Source: Gnetum montanum
Taxonomy: Eukaryota > Streptophyta > Gnetopsida > Gnetales > Gnetaceae
NCBI GenBank assembly: GCA_015680685.1
Contig: MNCI01035168.1
Span: 1,702 to 23,164 of the forward strand
Direction: 5' to 3'
Length of the DNA stretch: 21,463 bases
Within the stretch, counting starts at the first letter, position 1; each line of letters begins with the position of its first letter. Shown piece after piece: positions 17,183 to 21,463 of the stretch. Under the pieces are notes generated by a model. That model made no database searches and was not told the origin of the DNA. It saw nothing but the letters and a program-made list of their open reading frames with translations. A program made the position numbers and the translations under genes.

Positions 17183-17819
17183 GACATAAAGGCTAAAAGT
17201 GTCCCAAGGATGAACTTCACAGGTCTTAGGACCTTTCAACTTGGAAAGCAAGGTTGCCAGTTGCTGCAGTTGCTTGCCTAGCTAGGCCTCAAATAGGTAT
17301 TTTCTACTTTTGGGCAAGTTTTCCTTCAAGACAAAAGGCTACGTTACGCTATGCAGCGTAGCACAACATAGTGTGTGGGCATTCACACTATGCCAATACG
17401 CTGGGCAGCGTAAATAGTGTAACGCTCACATGGAAGCATCAAGATATCCTCAGTTAGCTCCAAAACTTAGTGGCAATGGTCACTCCCATCTCGACATCTC
17501 TTCGACAGATAGGAGCAAGTTTGCTTTGTTTTGCACTCCCTTGATTACCCCCAAAGTTGTCCCTACACTTGACCCTGCTCGCAAGAGTAGGGAAGATGTA
17601 GTCCTGGAGCATAGGCTTCACTTTGCATTCACTGTTGGCATTCTTTGAAACAAACATGGTAGTTCCTTGGATTTTGGCACATGCAGTTTGAATGGTATGG
17701 TCACAACGTAGTAGGTTTCACATCCAGCATTACATAGCAACATGGCACAGTCATGTTTGCACTTTGTGGAACCCAGGACACATGGCATCCAAACTATGTT
17801 TCTCTCCCACATCTGACTC

Positions 17820-17827
17820 TATAAATA
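17820..17827 (+). promoter_or_regulatory. TATA box of the large LTR-like element
   Basis: TATAAATA on the plus strand, followed by CCTCGACAAACAATG. It marks the likely promoter and orientation of the 16161-18424 element. Confidence 0.5.
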
Positions 17828-18424
17828 CCTCGACAAACAATGTTCAAAGGGTTGTCTTTTGGAATCATCTTTCCTGTGGTTGGATTTTTTGGCTTCTTGC
17901 ATTTTTTGGCTTTGGCACTTGGCTTCCTTGCGATCAGCTTTTTGGAATTCTGGCTTTCTAGTGATGGGTTTTAGCAAAGAGACTAGCAAGCAGAAGGTTC
18001 CTGTTAGCAAGCTGTTGACAGCAGTTCAAGGAGCTATGACCATATTGCTTTGTTGTAAGCTATGCCTATCCACACTACGCATCAATTATACATCTTCAGC
18101 CAAACAAAGATCAAATCCCTCGATCTTGGGGCGGTGCACCTTCTCACTCAAGCCTATTCCATTTTGTTTTTCTATTATCATATTTTGCATTATTCTCTAT
18201 CAATTTACGTTTTTCACTTATTGCATAAATTATACATAATATCCTTAAAAAAAACATTTACGAAAAGTTATTATACACTGATTAAGTCCCTGTTTGATCG
18301 ACTAGATTGTTTAGGGTACCCTGGTTCTGTTTTTTCTCTAGCACGGCCCTCGTGTAGATCAGAGGTTAGGCTATATGCCTAGTGACCTCTCGGTGTTCTA
18401 GCCACTAATGTTTTTGGTTCAACA

Positions 18425-18585
18425 TTCTTTATTGTAGATGGAAAGAATAATGCACTTTCTCTAACTTTTAGGCATTTCTCTTTCCTTAAAATTTTGTTAA
18501 ATGATTGTATCAACCATAAAAAACCTCTTATTTTTTAAAGAAATGTGGAAATTTCTTTAGATTATTTGAAATTCTTCAAAAAATG
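18425..18585 (-). pseudogene. RTE LINE fragment, repeat of the 16002 unit
   Basis: This is one more LINE-derived unit, with minus-strand remnants such as WLIQSFNKILRKEK, separated from the other tandem units by the 16161-18424 insertion. By eye it is about 95 percent identical to 16002-16160, far closer than to the other units. Confidence 0.7.
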
Positions 18586-18597
18586 AGATTTTTTTGG

Positions 18598-19393
18598 TTG
18601 ACCACAATCTCACCACAATTCATGATCTAATTTTGTAGTCGATCAAGGATTGTGGTTTTTCTATGGTAAAAATTAATGTTAAAAAGTATGACCTCAAGTA
18701 AACCATGGGTCATAGACCATGGCTTGTAGTGAAATTTTTTGATTTTTGAGTGAACCTTGAGAGGCCATAACTTCTTTTTTGATAGGAGTTTTGAGGTAAT
18801 TTATTTTCCTATAAAATTTTAGCTTAATTGGAGATCATTTAATTATTAAATCTTTCTTGAAAGAATACCTCTCAAAACTATTTGATTTTTCAAAATTCTT
18901 TATCATGAGTGATGTGAAAATACTACAAGTCATGTTCTTTAGACAAGGACCCCATCATGGGTTGTGGTATACTAAGAAAAAAAAATTTCATAACCTGAAT
19001 AAATTGGGTTCAAATTTTCTCTTTGAAGTTGCTTCAATTGATCATCTAAAATTTTTCTAGAGTGATGGATTCATGAATGTTGATGACAGAAATGATGAAA
19101 TGATGACAAAAGTAAAGTGTGAGAGAGATGAAAGAGGAGAATGATGATAAGAGATAATGAATTATGGTAAATTGACTATTTAATTCATCATCCAAAATTT
19201 TTAATATTTGTCAGAACATCAAATTATTTTTTGTTCATCAAAGAAGCTTCCTTCTTTTCTTCACTATACATAAGACAAAATGACCTCCATTGTATAGAAT
19301 TGGATTGCAGCCAAAATACATGATTTGGAGACAAGTTTGCCTTGTCCCTTTAATTTAAATTGATGAATTTCAAAGAGTGTTTAGGGTAAATTA
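18598..19393. other. unidentified insertion within the LINE
   Basis: The stretch between LINE fragments is AT-rich and non-coding in character, with LTR-like noncoding texture (for example GAGGCCATAACTTCTTTTTT near 18760). It starts after TGAGATTTTTTTGG, the same bases that open the element at 16161, so it may be the start of another LTR. No end, TATA box or target duplication could be set. The open frame at 18857-19060 shows no family resemblance. Confidence 0.35.
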
Positions 19394-19507
19394 ATAGTGA
19401 GATGTTAGCCTTCTGGTAAGACTCTACATTTGAAAGCTCCAAATCATAGGTTCGATTCTAATGGGTAATGTTGAGTTACAAAGTTCTAATTTGACTATAT
19501 ATCTTTA
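19394..19507 (+). mobile_element. tRNA-derived SINE, copy 3
   Basis: It shares with copies 1 and 2 the blocks GTTAGCCTTCTGGTAAGACT, TTTGAAAGCTCCAAATCA, a very good B box GGTTCGATTC and the tail TTTGACTATATATCTTTA. It lies between two pieces of the LINE, so it inserted into or next to it. Confidence 0.7.
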
Positions 19508-19519
19508 ATAATAATCATG

Positions 19520-20151
19520 AAAAAATTATCCTAAAGTCTTGCCTTAAAATGAGAAAATTCATTGGTGCACTTCCTATGCATCCTACTTCCTAACAACTCT
19601 CGTATTCCTAATGCCTTCCAAACTTTTATAGGAAACTTATTTGGTCCAACAACTTTTTCATGTTTTATCTTAGATAAAGTTGTCTTCACTGCAAAGAAGG
19701 AAATTCATTAACCAAGCCAAACTTTGGTTCTCTTCTTGGACATCTTCTTTTAGGAATTTTTCATTTGATAAATATTGAAAATGATTTTTAGATCTATCCA
19801 AAATTTCGTTTTTACCAATTTTTTTCATCTACCTCTTTGGTGTATTTGACATGATCAATGTCTTTACATTTCTTGTTTTTGATTTTTGGCAATTTGTATA
19901 TAAATTTTTCTCCTTCCTTTATTTCTAATTTTTCATAAAAATCATCCAAGGCCATATGTTTGGCTCTGGTGACTGTAAATTTTACCTCATTTCTTAACAT
20001 TTTGTAGTTTAACCTATTTTGTTGGTTTCCACTTTAGTGTCATTCCTTAAAGCATTTTTTATTATGTTGGATAGCATTTTATACTTCATCTCTCTATCAC
20101 CATATCTCCTTTGGGAAGTATTTTTTACCCTTATTTCATCTAAAATGTCCT
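19520..20151 (-). pseudogene. RTE LINE, endonuclease-RT linker and start of RT, decayed
   Basis: The longest open stretch (20000-19812) has NEVKFTVTRAKHMALDDFYE and the KNKKCKDIDHVKYTKE block, matching the linker of plant RTE LINEs (AKARERKARDLDQVKCIKDE type). Further down the minus strand, HEKVVGPNKFPIKVWKALG matches the GKAVGPDGIPVEVWKCLG motif that opens the RTE reverse transcriptase. Upstream, QRRYGDREMKYKML resembles the segment after the endonuclease. The endonuclease itself is cut off by the LTR inserted at 20152. Confidence 0.8.
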
Positions 20152-20979
20152 TGATGAATCACCATTTATGTCGAATGTAACATTGGGTGTGCGACGTCAA
20201 GACCGCAACATCGTGTATGCGACGTTGGGGCCTAGATCCGACATCGAGGTATATTCCCCAAGTCTATAAATACTGCGTTTGGGCTCCTATTTTGAGTCAG
20301 TTTTTGAATAGTGTTAGTTTTAGTTTTCAAGCAAGGTAGCAAAGCTCTTGCAGTTTATTTTCCTCAGAGTTAGAACATTTTCGAAGTGCTCGTAGAAGGA
20401 GTCCAAATTGTGTACTATTCTTTGTTTGAGCATTAATGTACTTGAGCATAGTAGTGTGATGGAAATAAAACAAACTCTTTTGGCAAACCTTGTAGCATTA
20501 AGAATATTTTAATATTTTCTTTATTGCATTTTACTTTCTTGCTCTTTATTTTAATGCATTTCAATTAAGAAATTTATTTCTAGTAGTTAATGAACATGAG
20601 CACGACCACTTCGAGCATTCATATAATACTTGGTAACCCAACAATGCTTAACGTTTGGTAACCCAATAGTGTTTTATGTGTTCAGGAAAGTGGAATGGTT
20701 ACATGTATTAGGCTAGTTAGAAAATTGATAATTTAGCTTTTAATCTATTCTACTCTTATTCTTGTTGTAGGCGATTACAACCCTAAATCCTAAAACAACT
20801 AAAATTCATATGCCTTAATTACACTTAAACCATATCCTTGAGTCTCACAACTGTAGTTGGGAAGACAAAAAATATTCTTAATGTTGTTTCACTTCCTAGA
20901 GAAACTAGTGTATGAGATAACTATAGGTCCACGAAATTTGACCGATCATGCATAATGCCTTAGTGATTTGTATGGTTGG
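20152..20979 (+). mobile_element. family-1 LTR, copy D, interrupted
   Basis: It begins TGATGAATCACCATTT, matching the minus-strand start of copy C (TGATGAATCATGG). Collinear blocks follow: a palindrome cluster with GCGACGTC, TATAAATA at 20265-20272, GATGTACTTG-like, ACTTGGTAACCC-like, GTTGGGAAGACAA-like and TGTATGGTTG near 20970. It stops there because a second-family element begins at 20980; the family-1 end (GTACC...CTCATCA) should resume beyond the right edge. The left flank GTCCT (20147-20151) is the expected target duplication. It is inserted in the LINE and is the most diverged of the four copies. Confidence 0.85.
20265..20272 (+). promoter_or_regulatory. TATA box of family-1 LTR copy D
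   Basis: TATAAATA on the plus strand, 113 bp after the LTR start, downstream of the GACGTC-type palindromes. Confidence 0.6.
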
Positions 20980-21463
20980 TGAAACACCACAAAAATTTCA
21001 ACAACACTTCTAGACAACTTCAGAGCCTTTGAAACGGCTTCAAGAAGCCCACCATGGAGCAAGTAAGGTTCCCCTAGGGCCCACAGATCACAACGGCAAG
21101 TTTTGGTGTTAAGAATCATCATTTTCAAGGTCAAAAAGTGCAATTTTGGCTAAGTACACTGTGCTTATGTTGTACAGCATAAGGATCAGCGTCACCAACT
21201 TTTGAAGCCCCAAAATTGAGTCAAAACAGGCAAAAATTGAGCACAATGACCCCCCATGACCTTCACCAAGGTCCCCAGTAGCTCCTAGCCTCTAGAAAAT
21301 CAAGATTTGGGCCTCAAATGTGCCATTTTGGCTTGGTGATGCTGGGGTTACTTTTTTAGACACTGCATAGCGTAAGGATCAGCGTCACCAATTTTTAGAG
21401 CCCCAAAACTAAGCCAAAATGACTTGATTTTAAGGGTGTAAGTTGTCCTCAAGGTCCACTATT
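20980..21463 (+). mobile_element. second-family LTR start, nested in LTR copy D, cut by window edge
   Basis: It begins TGAAACACCACAAAAATTT, which differs at one of 19 bases from the start of the nested LTR at 5689 (minus strand). It shows the intact TG terminus. The block AAGGATCAGCGTCACCA recurs at 21181 and 21374, 193 bp apart, each time followed by a GCCCCAAAA block and preceded by CGTA/CATA-type inverted repeats (CTTATG...CATAAG at about 21163-21182). The TATA box and end lie outside the window. Confidence 0.7.

Larger units (their letters stand above)
16161..18424 (+). mobile_element. large LTR-like element with periodic palindromic modules
   Basis: This 2.26-kb block interrupts the LINE. 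It begins TGAGATTTTTTTGG and ends GGTTCAACA, so it has TG...CA ends, but no target duplication was found and both limits are tentative. A TATAAATA box on the plus strand at 17820-17827 suggests a long U3 of about 1.65 kb. That U3 contains palindrome-rich modules (CTACGC...GCGTAG) near 16556, 16735, 16940, 17137 and 17337, that is every 180-205 bp. The design resembles the element starting at 20980 (modules 193 bp apart). Open frames inside (for example minus 16798-17037 and plus 17430-17648) match nothing and are probably chance. Confidence 0.5.

Noticed and set aside
16798-17648. Open frames within the large LTR-like element as coding genes
   Set aside because: Short, on both strands, crossing palindromic repeat modules; no family resemblance.
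18857-19060. 67-codon plus-strand open frame as a gene
   Set aside because: AT-rich, no recognisable motif, no promoter, surrounded by repeat debris.

Overview
This looks like a piece of a large, repeat-dense seed-plant nuclear genome. It is AT-rich overall, has one GC-rich plant gene with a GT-AG intron, and is otherwise built from plant LTR retrotransposons, an RTE-type LINE and tRNA-derived SINEs. A conifer or other gymnosperm would fit the texture, but the species cannot be fixed from sequence alone.

Layout, left to right. 1-665: minus-strand remnant of a Ty3-like gag gene cut by the window edge. 666-2054: unassigned AT-rich DNA. 2055-4213: decayed gag gene (minus strand) preceded by a leader and a tRNA-Asp-type primer binding site. 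4214-6285: the 5' LTR of that element (family 1, copy A), split by a nested 1.2-kb LTR of a second family (4470-5689, target duplication GGAAA) that carries two GCGTA-type repeat arrays. 6302-6421: a SINE. 7280-9384: the only convincing host gene, a two-exon secreted Root_cap/LEA-related protein on the minus strand, 385 residues, TATA box at 9448-9455. 11300-11755: tRNA-like SINE debris. 11815-12781 and 12855-13723: two solo LTRs of family 1 (copies B and C), each with a perfect 5-bp target duplication (AATGT; ATGGA). 14545-14662: a SINE. 14950-16160, 18425-18585 and about 19520-20151: pieces of one decayed RTE-clade LINE (minus strand), internally amplified as about 220-bp tandem units and broken by later insertions. 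16161-18424: a large LTR-like element (plus strand) with about 200-bp-spaced palindromic modules, including a 21-bp-arm perfect hairpin. 19394-19507: a SINE. 20152-20979: family-1 LTR copy D (plus strand) inserted in the LINE, interrupted by a second-family LTR-like element from 20980 to the right edge.

The host gene stands alone. The rest is layered mobile DNA: LINE, then family-1 LTRs, then second-family LTRs inside them. The most unusual observation is that several LTR families share one promoter design: upstream of a TATAAATA box sit short dyad-symmetric motifs whose sequence differs between copies and families while the symmetry is kept (GCGATATCGC, GACGTC, GCGTATACGC, CTACGC...GCGTAG). 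In one comparison (GATATC to GACGTC) both half-sites change together. A second point of interest is that the gene's intron is a degenerate repeat tract that duplicates its own 3' splice-site octamer.
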